A stretch of DNA of 64,000 bases from Pogonophryne albipinna (lineage: Eukaryota; Chordata; Actinopteri; Perciformes; Artedidraconidae). Below, one piece after another: positions 1-14,555 of this stretch; positions within the stretch are counted from its first letter, which is position 1, and the number at the start of each line of letters is the position of its first letter. The translations under genes were made by a program, and so were the position numbers. The stretch spans positions 19,422,813-19,486,812 of the forward strand of contig CM053260.1 of the NCBI GenBank assembly GCA_028583405.1. The letters are read 5' to 3'. Under the pieces are notes generated by a model, which saw only the letters and a program-made list of their open reading frames with translations, ran no database searches and was not told the DNA's origin.

Positions 1-3000
1 GACACTATACACAAAGTTGTTGTGGCTGGAGTCAAACACAAACCTCTTCCAAATCACATAAGCTCCTTTCATTTGTGCAGAGTTTACTCTCAAGTAATCC
101 ACTATGAATTTTTCATTTGCCACACATTTAAATGCTCATTAAATCTAAATCTTTGAAACGATGAAGGCAGAGTGTGTGCCGGGTTAAATGAATGGGCAAT
201 ACTTAGGAGTGATGTCACACAAATGGAGCATCACTTAAGCTCAGACAGAACACTGAAGTCACGGATGCATTATTGATCAACAGCTCATTCCTGCTGACAG
301 CTGATTGGCTGATAACACATCAGCTGATTTGCTTTTGGATGACAAGAAACAACCAGTCGCATAAAGTCTTCTTGAAGATACAATATTTCTGGCTCATGCT
401 ATGATTTAATTTAACTGTATGCCATGAATCGTATATATGTGCACCATGCCCCGAGGGATTTAGTGCTCCCGGCAGAATCCCTCTCGTGCAGCTTGGATCC
501 TTCAGGGATCTCCCTCAAGAGGAGAACCTTTCCCGTAAAATGTAACTACATAACCATTTGCAATAAATAGTATAACTCTTTGACAGTAAGTGTCCGGTCA
601 AAAGTATGAGGGCTTTCCCTTTCAGGTAATTAAATCTCGATATTCAGCAGAAGGAGTGTCAGCAGTCTTTAAAAGGAAGGAAATGATGTGGTTGCTGCAC
701 AATTATTTACCGCTCAAATAAAGTGGGTACATTAAAGACCTGACATGGTCTGGCAAAGTAGGTACATCTTTGTGGCCAACATGATTGCAAAACATGTCAG
801 GATTGACTGTATGTAACGGTTTCATTTGGAAAGTTGTGAGCCCAGGCTCTACAGGACAACCTTCCTCTGCAATTCCTTCAACTCGTGCTTATTCTTAGCA
901 CCTCCTTTCACTCTCCCTGCCAAATAGGGCTACCTGATTTATTTGGTTGAATGGTTGCCTTTCCTACTACTGGAGATAGAAACAGCAAAGAACTTAAATT
1001 AATGCTCTTTGTTAAGCTATCGATAACCACCGGGGAAAACAAAGTAATATCCACTTCCTGTAAAGGTCCTGCATAAGTCCACATACTTTGTGTCGTAAAT
1101 AAAGCCTTGATTCTCCTGGATCATCATACCTGCTTGCTGACAGAATTGCATAGTGAAAGAATGGCTTAAAGTTGACAAATCTGAATGGAGAGGATGTCAC
1201 ATAAAACACTTTATTGGGTTACAGCCTACCAGTTTTAAATTATAAAATGTAGATTGAATGACATACATCTATATGGTCATGTCAGAACAAGTTTTGATTT
1301 TAGACTGACAAGGCTAATTGTGATGCTATAGACAGCTCTGCACTGTATTTGCAGGAGCTAGCATTAGCTTCACAGACTAATAAAACAAGCTGCTTCACAG
1401 CCCTATATTCGGGAGCTCTAAATTCAGAGCTTATGCTCTTTAAAGATTGATATAATGTGCTTAAGCACTTAACTGAGGGAGATTCTGACTAAGCTGTTCG
1501 CTGTCAGTCAGCACTGTCTAACATGTAATGTCCACCACTACACCTTTGATTCCCCAGACAGAAAAAAATGCAAAGGGCTATTTCCTTAGAGAAGCATAAA
1601 TGGTCCAAATGCTAGCTAATGGTGCACTTTCTCTACCTAAAGAAAGAGAAGAATATCACTTTCAAGCTTTAACCTCACTTAAGTAACTTCTGAAACAGCA
1701 AAAGCCACCTGGAGTCTAGACACTTGGTCCACTGATGGCTCCTTTCTCTTCCAGCCAAGCTCCTACCTCACAGAGTACTTATTGAACAATTTCCGGCCCT
1801 ATTTTTTTCTATGCATGAGCATGTCAGGACCATGGATAGAGCCAGCGGCTTGCAGTTTGAGGGGAAAAGATTATGCAGGCAACGTAGAGCCTCACAGCTT
1901 GTTAGCATTATTTGCATTCCTCATTTAAAATGGGTAACCTCCAGCTACAACTCATTGCGCCGTAGGGAATAAAAAGAGGCACGCACAAACTTCCCCCATA
2001 ATGTGACAATTGTATAGTTAGAAATTCAACACATCAGGGTCACTTCCGCAACCACAAACATTTACCACCCATTCCACACCACTAATTATTGTTTGCCATA
2101 ATGGACCAATATGTAGTCGACGTTCACACTGCATGAACAGTGAATAGCTTGATTTACTTGAAGCTGATAATTGCAAAAGTAATTGTCATTCTATATGTGT
2201 TGCTGTGTTGCATTTAGAGTGTTCACATTATTGAGCAAATGCTAAAGTAATCACCCATTACCATACTCAGTCTCATTATCTAACTTAAAAGGCAGAATCT
2301 TAACTTAAAAATGATAAGAGATCAGACAAAATACTGAGATGTAGAGAAAGGAAATGTGAGAGAGACTGTGTGGAGCTTTGTGAGGGGAATATAGTTTAGT
2401 CTCTGAATGTTGAGCCGTACCCTGAATCGAATATACTCACATATCTTCAGCAGGGAGCTCACCTTAACATCAGATATGATCCCACAAACCCTCTTGCTCC
2501 TTCACCCTATGTACCCTACATGCCGATATCTAGCATCCAAAAGAATGTTTTAAAGAGTAATATTTTATTAATACTCACTGTCATCATCGATGAATAAACC
2601 TTGGATAATGGCTGTGGCCCTGAATGTATAAACTGTTCTACATTCGAGGGTAGAATTGAAAATAAAAAAACCCTGGAGGCATTTTTTACTCAACTATTTG
2701 AAAACCTGATGAATGGCCAAGCAGGGATACGGGCCTGAACAAAGAGTCCTACGAGCATTGCTGTTCAGAACTGGTCTATTATTGGAGATTTTCAATTAGA
2801 GCTTGTGATGCAATGCTAGTTTAGGTTTTTACTTACAACCTATGATAACAGGTTATTGTAAATGTGTATATGTGAGTTAAGTATGTGGAATGAATTAACA
2901 TAAAATAAAGTACTTAAAAGAACCACAGACTGTGCAGAGGTTTACTGGGTTGAAGTATTAATATAGACTGAACCTTACAACTTTCCTGACAGGACAACTT

Positions 3001-3990
3001 CACTAAGAAAAGAGGAAAATTATGATGAGAAAATGAGAGGAAACAGGATTCCATCTCCTTGTTGGATTAGAAGAGGCACATTGTGTTGTTACAGGGCATG
3101 GGTCGAAAGCCAACTCTGCCAGTATTCCCCCACTTCCTGGTATACCAGTCATTAATTCCTCGCTGCTCAACTCCGTCCCTTTCTTCTCACCCCTAACAGT
3201 CCAATCCCCGAGAGGTGGTCCTTTCTTTCAGTTCCATATTATTCTTTCTATTCCATCGCGTCGCTCCTCACTCAATATATCTATCTTTGTTCTCTCTTTA
3301 TTTATTCTATCTAGCTCTCGCAATTCCAACAAGGGTCAGCAAAAGGGACCATTTCAAAAAATCCAAGCAACCCGGAGTCATACCCCTGAATTCTTCAGCT
3401 CCCTGTTTATAGCATACTGTACCATATCAACTTCTAAAGTATGTAGAATGTATGCATACAGACTCAATGACCAAACATGCTGTTGTTACCAAAACCTTAA
3501 CGAACAAACCTAAAGAAAATAGTTAATACATTTGACTCTGTTGAACACATTTTCAATTTTAATCAAATGTTATGAGTTTTCATGTTTCATTCTTGTTTCA
3601 CTTTTGTTGCATTGATGAAAAAAATGATTTTAGAATAACAATTAAATAAAATGCTGCTTAAATCAAACGCAGTCTTCTTCTTTTTTTATCATTTGGCCAT
3701 CCTTGCTATTGTAAATATATATGCTGTAGTCAAGAAATGATTGGCTGAAATCTGAAAATGTTGATAAAAAGAAGTAAGAATAGACGAAAAACCCAATTTC
3801 AGATATTTAAAAAAGAAAAACTTTAAGTGAACAAAACTAATTATAAGAAACAAAGGTAAACAGTCAAATGACCAAACAGACATCCTGTTAAAAAATACTT
3901 CACACTTACAGACTGACTCCTGTTCAAATTTGGCCCAATGTACTGGCTGTAGTTGTTTGAGCAGAGTCCACCAGTCTTTTTGTGAAAAGT
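1..3990. other. AT-rich non-coding sequence
   Basis: No open frame here has domain-like composition, and I see no splice-flanked exon, RNA gene or clear transposon end. Short frames of about 65 codons read as random translation of AT-rich DNA. Most likely intergenic or intronic fish DNA. Confidence 0.6.
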
Positions 3991-4145
3991 ATTACATTAC
4001 ATTACATTTAGCTGACGCTTTTATCCAAAACGACTTACAATAAGTGCGTTCGACCAAGAAGATACAAACTTGAAGAAAACAGAATCATATAAGTACATCC
4101 GGTTTCATAGAGCCAAAACATTTCAAGTGCTACTCAACTGGCTTT
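3991..4145. repeat. Dispersed fish repeat with ATTAC-type start
   Basis: The block begins with tandem ATTAC units and continues with the familiar teleost wording TTTAGCTGACGCTTTTATCC and a CGACTTACAATAAGTGC segment. This sequence family recurs in many percomorph genomes. I recognise it as an interspersed repeat but cannot say whether it is a SINE or a LINE tail; the limits are approximate. Confidence 0.5.
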
Positions 4146-6985
4146 AGATAAGCAAATATTAAAAGCAATGTGTATTTGTGTTGTATCACTTTCGGTTATA
4201 AACAAAATGAAATAAAAGTCACACAAAAAGCCTTGCATTAAAGTGTAAAGGCATTCATTTCTGTTAAGAGCTAACTCTAGCTTTAGCTTAGCTCCAGTCC
4301 AGTTAAAGGTTTGGGTTTCAAAAAACATCTAACTCGGCTTATTACTGATGATGGCCTGTCAGTTGCTAACACTATCACGCCAGCTAATACAACAAAGAAA
4401 ATAATAATTTAGAGTTTGAGCCCCTGCACCAAGCCAACATGTCCTGTTGTCTATCCACTGAATACAAAACTGATATTAGCCACTCGTCGTTTGAGTTGTC
4501 AAAATGACTGTGAATGAGCATAACTGGGTACGTAACTACAGTATAATGTTATAATTTGGATCCCTCACATCACTCTTACCTCTTGTTTGGACATACCACA
4601 TTTGTATGCTTTGCTAATGGTTCAGTTTGCATTAGATTGAACTGTGTGTATGCCACAGCTACTATCTTTATTTCCCTCTCTTTCAGCACATAAGGTTTGG
4701 GGTCAGAACTTGTTTTTATAGAGCCTATTAGTGCAGTGTGAGTTTTTAAACCTTGTCAGGTCTCTTGTTCCCTTTAGTACTTAGATATGTACTCCACTAC
4801 CATTACCCAAACCCCAAAGCAACCGGGGAGAGCTCGCCTTCTGATTGCTGTCATCAGCACTGAACAATCATTGACTTCTCCCTTGTTGGGCTCAAGCACA
4901 AGCTATATCTTGATACACTCATAACTTTCTCTTACGTTTTTGAAGGCTGACTGTGCTGTGTTCCACTTACTTATTATCAGCTCTTCGCTTGCATTCATTT
5001 TCCTCTCCTCAGATCTGATGATAGTGGACATGTTTGGGCATATCATCTGCTAGGCTCCTCCCTCTCAGTTCATACCTATCCAAGTCGATTAGCAAGGATG
5101 TGAAAGAGAACAACATGTGTAAGTGATTTCACACCATCCTGGCTTGTGGCAGCGGTAAATATATTTGCTCAGATGATGTAAACATCGCAGACACACAGTA
5201 TTCTGTTCCTAATATTCAGTTGTGACCTGGGGTTAGCGAGAAAAGGAACCAATACCATCTTCATATATACTGCAATAAATGGAGGATATGATCAATGCTG
5301 ATGAGGAGCCCGTAGTTAGAATTAATGAGCACTGCCCGACTCCTGTAATTTGTCTGCTGTGCTATTGAGTCGTCTTATTTCAATGTCTAATTTGTTATTG
5401 CTCTGAACGTCTATTTCCCCGCGGCGATTTGAAGCGTCTCGTCGTGAGCCATCGCCAGTTGGCCGGTAAACAACTCTGTGTTGGGCATTTTGGAAATGTG
5501 GTGTGTGGTGTGATTCTTCATCTAAATGCTGTGACAGTAAGATGATTTACTTGCCTGCTCTTTGACTGATGGACTGTCCTTCATTATTCATGAAACGGTA
5601 ACACACAAAATGTGGACGTAAATAACAAATACGGGGTGATACAAGAGAGGCCATATTGTTAGGAGTGCAAATCGATAGATTTAATGTTAACAGGCACTTG
5701 TGGGATATTGTCAAAAAGGTTATTTAGGAGAACTCAGAAATCAGAATGGATGATTCTGACAGTATTAAAACATATGTGTGCCGATAGTAGGTCCTATGCC
5801 GATAGATAACAGAATAAATACCTGGTCTGACTGGTGACTGAGACGATATATTAAGGACATCATCAACTTGATAAGAAAATGAAACAGTGCAATATATTAC
5901 GTTTTAATTTTCAAAAATAAATTAGCTAATAGTACTCATTTGAAAAGAACCAGTTGCACATCTTAATTGTAAACAGCTCTGACAGTCCCAACAGTGCTGT
6001 GGAGCAGGATATTGCTCCTCTGGATAGGAACATTATTGGTAAATGCATCATCATTATACCATCTCAGTCAACATCTTTGCTAATTTTATAAGCAGGCAGG
6101 TATCAGAAAGCCCAAGCCTAACAAATCCAAGACAGCAATATTACCCATAAATCATCTGGGGCAGAAATATTTGCCAGGCAAACACAGTGAAAGGATGAGA
6201 GGTATGTGATACCTGAGCAAACCTGAATAACATAGCCTCCTCTGGTGTGGAGCTCTGAGCGTTTATCAAACATTGATAAAGCCAAACAAACCCTGGCTGT
6301 TTGTTGTTGCCATAAAGGGGCTGAGAGGCATTTTGATTGGAATGTACTACCAGCACGGCTCTTTGAAATGCACCAGGAAGGTGAAATTAGTCTGTTTCTT
6401 TATTTAAAATGGACGCAAGCAGCACAGAATAACACTGGACTCCAAAGAAACATGGGTACTAACATCAGAAACTAATCAGCAGTCAATAAGAGTGTGCAGA
6501 GTATGAGGGCGTAGTAATGTAATGGAGAACAGGCATTCATACAGACAAACTAAAAGTAATGGACTCTGCATGGTGGATAATAAACTAAGGGGCTCCTCAA
6601 CTGGAGAAGCAGGCTCACCAAAACACATGTAAACAAAGCCCTTTTTGATCTTCAGACGAGCAGAGTATTGATTGGAGCTCTATGTGGTCAGTTAGCTTCT
6701 GCATTCAGATATAAAAGTGCAGTGTGGTGGGTCGGGGAGGGAGGCAGATGAGGTGAAAAAGAACCTCAGGCTAGTGTGTCTGTGTCGAAGGCATCATGGG
6801 CTGAAGCGCCTACAGGTGGCCACCCTGTTGCAGGGTACGGACGGATGGTGGTGGATGCTGCGCCACAACCCCCACCAAGACAAATGAAGTGTTTGATCTC
6901 CAGCAAGAAGCTGGGGAGAATGCACAGGCTCAGAGCAAAAATAAAGTTCAGATTTTATAATTCAAGTGCAGTCTGCTCTCCTGCT
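4146..6985. other. Non-coding sequence, nothing recognised
   Basis: The stretch is AT-rich with short overlapping frames on both strands and no recognisable protein. I see no microsatellite, long inverted repeat or RNA gene in it. Confidence 0.55.
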
Positions 6986-7200
6986 GATATAATAGTAAAC
7001 ACTTTTTTTTTTACCTCAGAGGAGGAGGTTTGTTTGACTGTTTGTTTGTTAGCAGGAATATTGAGAAAGCTACTGGCCTGATTTCCATGAAACTTTGTGG
7101 AAGGGTGTAGCATGGGCCAATGAATAACAAGTTCAACATTGAAGCTGATCAGAATCACGGTGCGGACACATGCTTTTTTTTCAATTTCGTTATTATTGTG
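6986..7200. repeat. Probable dispersed fish repeat
   Basis: The phrase GATTTCCATGAAACTTTGTG, followed by a purine-rich stretch ending in AGAATCACGGTGCGGACAC, resembles a conserved-looking repeat seen in several fish genomes. The call comes from memory of that wording only, without terminal structures, so class and borders are uncertain. Confidence 0.35.
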
Positions 7201-8084
7201 AAGTAGAACATTTGGCTTTGGCAGAGGTCTTCACTCCCAACATTTTTGTACTACAAAGTAGTCCTATGTAGAGTGTAAGTCTAAACTCTGTACACCTTGT
7301 GTCCTTCAAAACCATTGGTTGTGTGAATCAACTCTGTGTCCTTCAAATCACGTATTTACACACTTAATGGTCAGGGTGGGCAGCGGGCAATCGTAGTTCA
7401 GGACTTTGCCACTGAATTCCTGAAAATGTAAAAGTTTAGGGAAATATCAGGGTCTTTGAATATTAAAAAAAGTAAACATACTGTATGTCACATTTACAGA
7501 GTAATCTTAACCAAGTGTCCTAACATAAACCAAAAACTATTTCCTGTTTAGTTGCTGCTGCACAGTGATTCATATTTATGTTGAGGAAAAATGTAATGTG
7601 GGCAGTATTACGGTCCTTTAAAAACATTTACTGTTGCAAATGACTGTAGTATATTAACATTTTTGGAACAGGGTTCTCCAACCATGTGTAAAAACAACAT
7701 TACCCTGCCTTACCAACCACTTCTCAAGAATTATGGATATGGGGGCATATTTGCACAAAATGTCGTACAAATGTGCATAAACTATTTATACTAGGATGCA
7801 CAGTGATAGAACTGTGCTGTAGATGTTGTGTGAAGAATAAAAAAAAGAAGAGAGGAAAATCAAAACTCTTCCAACTGTCACACGTTGCGCTGGCCACTTG
7901 CTGTGGGTGTTATTATCTGATCGACTGTTTTGGAAAGTTACTAAAAATGTCAGCTGCAGCCACCCACCCCTTCAATGAAAAGGGGGTTTCAGACACTATT
8001 AGACAATCTGACAAGCACATTGTCCGAAGCATACAGAGGCTCTAACCCTTTGGTTTCCCATTGTTGTGAGACACAGCATGATGG
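7201..8084. other. Non-coding sequence, nothing recognised
   Basis: The 90-codon frame at 7773-8045 is lysine- and cysteine-rich with no domain signature and no splice context. I treat it as chance. No repeat structure is evident. Confidence 0.5.
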
Positions 8085-8560
8085 AAGACGTACATAAACA
8101 GCTGAGTGAAATTTGCTCGCCAATTGCCCGGACCCGAAGCTATGAAAAGATAATTGGTGCTGTTAATGTTGTTTTCAAAATCCTCCCATAATTCAATCCC
8201 ATTACCTTTGATATCTCTTTTAACACATGTTTATGATCAATTGGGGATAACAACATCTGTATTTATTATTATTCTGTGGTGCATAAAGGGGCAAAAAGCA
8301 ACTTTAATTCCAATTGCGGTAAGTAATTTTCATTAAATGTCAATTTGTTATTAATTCAGAGCAACGCTGAAATCAAATAGTGTTCATTAATCACTGTGCC
8401 GTCCAGCGGGCTGCTAATTAAAATGTTGGGGGCGAGCTCGTTATTCACTGGCAGACCTGATTGTTAATGTCGACTCATTGTCCTCCTCCACCATGCTATC
8501 ATTTATTTTCTTTGGTTTTCTTGTAAACTCTTGTTAATTATTAAATTGCTTTTTTGGACC
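8085..8560. other. Candidate conserved non-coding element
   Basis: This stretch is non-coding yet has balanced composition, no simple repeats and many homeodomain-type cores (TAATTA, ATTAAT, TTAATG) around a GGGGGCGAGCTCG box. That texture is typical of vertebrate long-range enhancers. Conservation cannot be shown from one sequence, so this is a suggestion only. Confidence 0.25.
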
Positions 8561-11098
8561 CCTGGTGACACTTTTCAGATCATCATCAAAGTGCTGCCAC
8601 TGAGAGGAAGTCGTCCTCTGGTCTGGGACAGTCTCTGGCAGGCTACCATATCAGGGATTTATCTGTTTGTCTTTGAGGAATTTGATAAAACAGACTAATG
8701 TGTTTTCTTATTTTCTTTTAAATGTAACTTTTACAAGGAATTCCTTTGCAATAGTTTGTCTGTCATTGTACATATAAGGCATTTATTAAATAAATAAAGA
8801 TATGCATTTAAAATGTGGAAAAGTATCATAAGCCATTTCATGGGAAATGTAAAACTGTTATATCCATTTTCTGTAAACTCACATATATCAAAATGTGCGG
8901 ATTCTGCAAGTGAGTGCTTCTCTCTGAATCAAGCTTCAATTGACATTTTTGTTTGTTCTCGACAACATTAAAACGAGCCACTTATAATTTTTGTACAGAC
9001 TTAGTCAAAGCAAATCAATATTTTTTCAAAACTGGTTAAGAATTATCTGCAGAATGACTGAACTACAGTTGAGTTTCCAAAAGATTGCTATGGTACAGGG
9101 TTTTTATAGTGTATAGTTCAACATGATTGAATAATTAGCGCTAGGCGTTCAAACAGGTTTACTCCCACAGCAGCGCGGGCACAGAGGACCAAGGTCGGTG
9201 TCTTCGACTCACACACCTCAGCCAGGGATATAACCTGTTTTCCTACCCCTCAATTATGCATGTTATCCACCAGCAGTCATATGTCTCTGTCAATACCTTT
9301 TCCTAGCATTCAGTGGCGGTCTGTGTGGGATTCGTGTGCGTTAAATAATGCAGTACTGAAAGGTCAGGAGGGAGATGAGGAGGGGGTCAATGCTTTGGCG
9401 AGTTGCACACAGGGAGGGTTGGAGACGAGGCTCTGAGAAGCTGCCGTTAATTTCCAGGTCAGTTCCAATAATGAAATGCATACGGTAAATGTCAAACAGC
9501 ACCCGTCGACGAGTAATCCACCTCAGCTGGGAAATAATGAATGGCTTTCTTTAAGACCCCAACTAACTCCTTCGAACGAAGAAATCAGCATGCGGCTGAA
9601 TTATTTTTAGTCACAACCTGCCTTCCCTGTTTCTAACTTTTTCTTTTGCGGTTTGAAGTTTAACATGACTGAAGATAAAGTACAGTTCAGCTATGAAAGA
9701 ATAATAAAAAAATCTTGATATGTAATTGTTATCTTCTCAAAATCACTGCAAATGTCAAGTCATTACATTACGTATTCATTACTATAGTTCCTGGATATGC
9801 TGTTCTTTAAAAGGCCTTAAAGGTTTACAACAAATTAATTTTGTAAAAAAATACCAAATAATTTACAATTAACGTCTTCCTTCCCTTACACCTGTTGCTA
9901 AAGTTATTGTCATTGAGCTAAGATAAACTGACTGTCCTCTGCTTCACAGTTAGACTATATGTAAGAGGGTTAAACCAGTCTTATACTTGCAAAAAAAGCA
10001 AATAAGCGTATTTCCCACCATGTGAAACTATTCACAAATACGTTTTACCTGTTGTGCAAAGTGCTAATCTCCAACCACTTCTATTTGACAGCTTCTAGAG
10101 AACATGTCAGAAGAAATGAAGAAAGCAGATGGTTGACTGTGACACTTTGATTAACCTGAAATGATAGAAGGAAACGCTGTACTTCATGTTCCTCTCTGGT
10201 ACTGTGACATTTTAAATGAGACATTCCAACCAACAACAGTACTTACAGTAAAGTGTTTTCTTTTGCAGAAACATGGCATTTCTTTGCTTCCAAAAGTTAA
10301 AATACAGCCACTTTAAAAAGCTGTCACGGCTCTTCACTGCGATGAATATAGACACTTTGGCTCCCATCAACAACAATATGCAAAGCACACCTCTCTTAGT
10401 TTCATTGCCATAAATTATTGAAGTGATTGTTTGGAAGATAACAACAACACGGCTACCTTTAGTGGAAGACGAAAGCTGTAATGAAAGGGGGAGAGGACTC
10501 AAGGTGAGCGTGACTCACAGACTACATTATCTTTTGGTTGCTCTGTTCCAATGTCAGCGGCAAAGACAGATCCTCCTTTCATCTGTGCCCTTGTTCTGTT
10601 TTCTTGCGTGTGCGTATGTATGAGAGTGTAAAATATGCTGGAATTTGTGAGTATGTTGTGCACAAAAGTGAGGGAAATCGCTGGAGAAGCATCAGTTAGT
10701 TTGAGAGGCGTTGGGAGGGCGGGCTGGTGAGGGAGGGTGGAAATGACTAACGGCCTTTTGTGTAATTAATGAGGACAGCGTTGATTTCCGCCGATAATTT
10801 AGCATGGTTGCCAGCGCTTGACTTCTGATCCCCATTTACCCTGGCTCTGTCTCTATTTAGATCAGCCTAGTGTGGGAGGAGTGTGTTAACCTTGGAGAAT
10901 ACACACACATCACAGGCAGATGCACAGAAACACACAACGCCTTATCCACTTCCACACACAGGACCCCCCCTGAAGCCACCCACACATACACACACAAACA
11001 TTTATACCCCCTTCCTCTGTTTCGCTCCTTCAGTTTTTTTCCACACGCATGGATCAACCATGCACGCACATGCAAACAAGGAACAAGGCATTTGAAAG

Positions 11099-11102
<4 letters not shown>
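8561..11102. other. Non-coding sequence, one enhancer-like block
   Basis: No gene is recognised. A block near 10745-10830 containing TGTAATTAATGAGGACAGCG has the same enhancer-like look as the one at 8.1-8.5 kb. The 96-codon minus-strand frame at 10212-10502 resembles no known protein. CA-rich sequence leads into the following microsatellite. Confidence 0.45.

Positions 11103-11183
<81 letters not shown>
11103..11183. repeat. (CA)n microsatellite
   Basis: About 40 uninterrupted CA units. The long Cys-Val or Thr-His frames that cross it on both strands are artefacts of the dinucleotide repeat. Confidence 0.99.
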
Positions 11184-12511
<1,328 letters not shown>

Positions 12512-14234
12512 TTCTTCTTCCAGCCTGAGTCACTAAGCCCACCTGTCAGTGCATCCATCACTGAGGCTGACTAGTTCTGCGTAATTAAACCTCGCGCACA
12601 CTAGTGTTGCGAGACCCCCAACTGCCATCCATTATTCATGCAGGTATGTTTTGAATTTTTTTTTGCAATGGACTCCAAGCTTGTTCCCGGACACCCCAAG
12701 TGTTTTAAAACAGGGCTCCAACCTTGGCATCAACGTCAAGGATGTAAAATAAAATACAAATAAATCACAACCCGGTGCCAAGCTGCCCCTGCTCACACAC
12801 CCACCTCTGCCCATTTCAAGCCTGCAATGCCACAAATGATAAGCCTCTTATTCGTATGCAAAACAGGGGCAGAGGGGGTCGCCCAAATGATCCTACTGTT
12901 GGACGAGACCGGCTCAAAATGCAGCGTGAAACTCATTAATCAGAGACAAGCCGATGTTGCTGTTGCAGGTAAATGTGGCTGAAATCCTGGCCAGAGGTTA
13001 AATATGCCTTCAAAAGCATGAAATGTAGTTTTCTCAAATAACGGGAAGATTAACTAATTCTGAATGTCAACCTGAACTTTTCTGGAATAATTTATCAACA
13101 CAAATGTTGCTCCAACTGCAGGTATCTTTAACAAAGGGGAGACTTCTTTGCATCCAGTTTTTAAGAAAAAATATGTTTTATGCATTAACAGTATGTACTC
13201 TGTCAACATCTAAAAGACAGAAAACAAAAGGCATTCAACTGGACCATAGTTTCAATTTATATACATACCGCCTCCATTTATAACACACAAATATGTCAAA
13301 CATCACCTACTCTATCAAATCTACGATTATAAATCACTCCATACCAATGATTTGGCACTTTAAGAGGAAGAGGTGGTAAAAAGAGATGGATCATCACCAA
13401 AAACAGGAACAGGACAAAAAAGAAATCCTGTCAAGGGTATTATGGAAGTGTCTGAGAACGAAGGCAATAGATCAGAGCGTGGGATGGCCATTTGTTCCTG
13501 AGGAATAATAGCTGTGATGTGTGTCGGACCCGCTGACCCGCTGGAACAATAAAGCCGAGTTGCCGCTGCCTAAGACCAATGACCTTGTGCGGTTGAAACC
13601 TGCCCGAAACAGGGGAAAAAAGAGAGATGGATGTGAAGAGAGACGCATGAGCAGGGAGAAACAATTACAATCTATACAAAGGCTGATTCCTGTCCGACAC
13701 CGCCACTCACTCTGCTGGGAGAAGATTGTTGTCGGCTTTCTGTTAACAGTAGAGTGAGAAAAGGGAGGCTTTTATAAGAGATGAAGGTTGCAGAGGTGTA
13801 CTGCAAGACAGGGCTCTGCTATTCCTCAAATATAACATTTTACCTCAAGTAAACCTGCTGGTGCCTGAGTGTTTTTATTTCCCTGACTAGAAGCAGATCA
13901 GACATTTGTTGTTCAAATTGTGATCTTGAATTGATTTAAACCAGAAACCCTACTTTAAAACAGTTCATTTACCATACCCAACTTTCTAATAAAATCTACA
14001 TTCTCTGTCTAACAAAATGTGATCACTGTTTTTATTTGTAATTATTGCATGAATGACATACATTTATAAAGATTCCCATCAAAAGATCTGAAGACTTGTC
14101 TAAAAAAGAGTGAGGTATCCATTAGCCAAGACAGATGATTACTTTTGTCACATCTGAAAAGTGTGAGAGAGAAATATCTGGTGTGAGGGAAAAATGGCAA
14201 GGTACAAATCAAAGGACAGAGCCATTCAGCCACC
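12512..14234. other. Non-coding sequence, nothing recognised
   Basis: Short frames such as 13440-13664 on the minus strand have no domain-like pattern. No TIR, LTR or RNA gene is visible. Confidence 0.5.
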
Positions 14235-14555
14235 TCAGAGATAGGTAACAAAAGGCTTTCCACGAGCTGTGGGCTTCTCACCAGATAAAAGTCTGTCTGG
14301 GAGACAGGGCGGCAGGCCGGAGTTCATTGTGCTGCCAGGGGAGGTGTAGACAGTGGTGTGAAAGGAGCCATCAAGGTTGAATGGATGAGAAAAGGGGATC
14401 TGCAGGAGCAAATGAAAAGGGCCTGGATCAAGCATGCCATTGGTCTCAAAAGGATGAAATGACGCTGCCGTGTATGGAGGCAGTCTCAACATTTGGTCAC
14501 GAGCAGCCATGTAATCACAATGCCAGGGATAAAGAGGAGAAACATCTGAATTCAT
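14235..14555 (-). other. 106-codon open frame, identity unknown
   Basis: The minus strand has an open frame rich in Pro, Phe, His and Ser. It includes stretches such as AARDQMLRLPPYTAASFHPF that look less random than neighbouring frames. An AG dinucleotide lies just upstream of an alternative in-frame entry, but there is no strong polypyrimidine tract, and the frame ends at a plain stop. It could be a fragment of a regulatory protein exon, a conserved non-coding element that happens to be open, or chance. I do not recognise the protein and assign no function. Confidence 0.2.
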
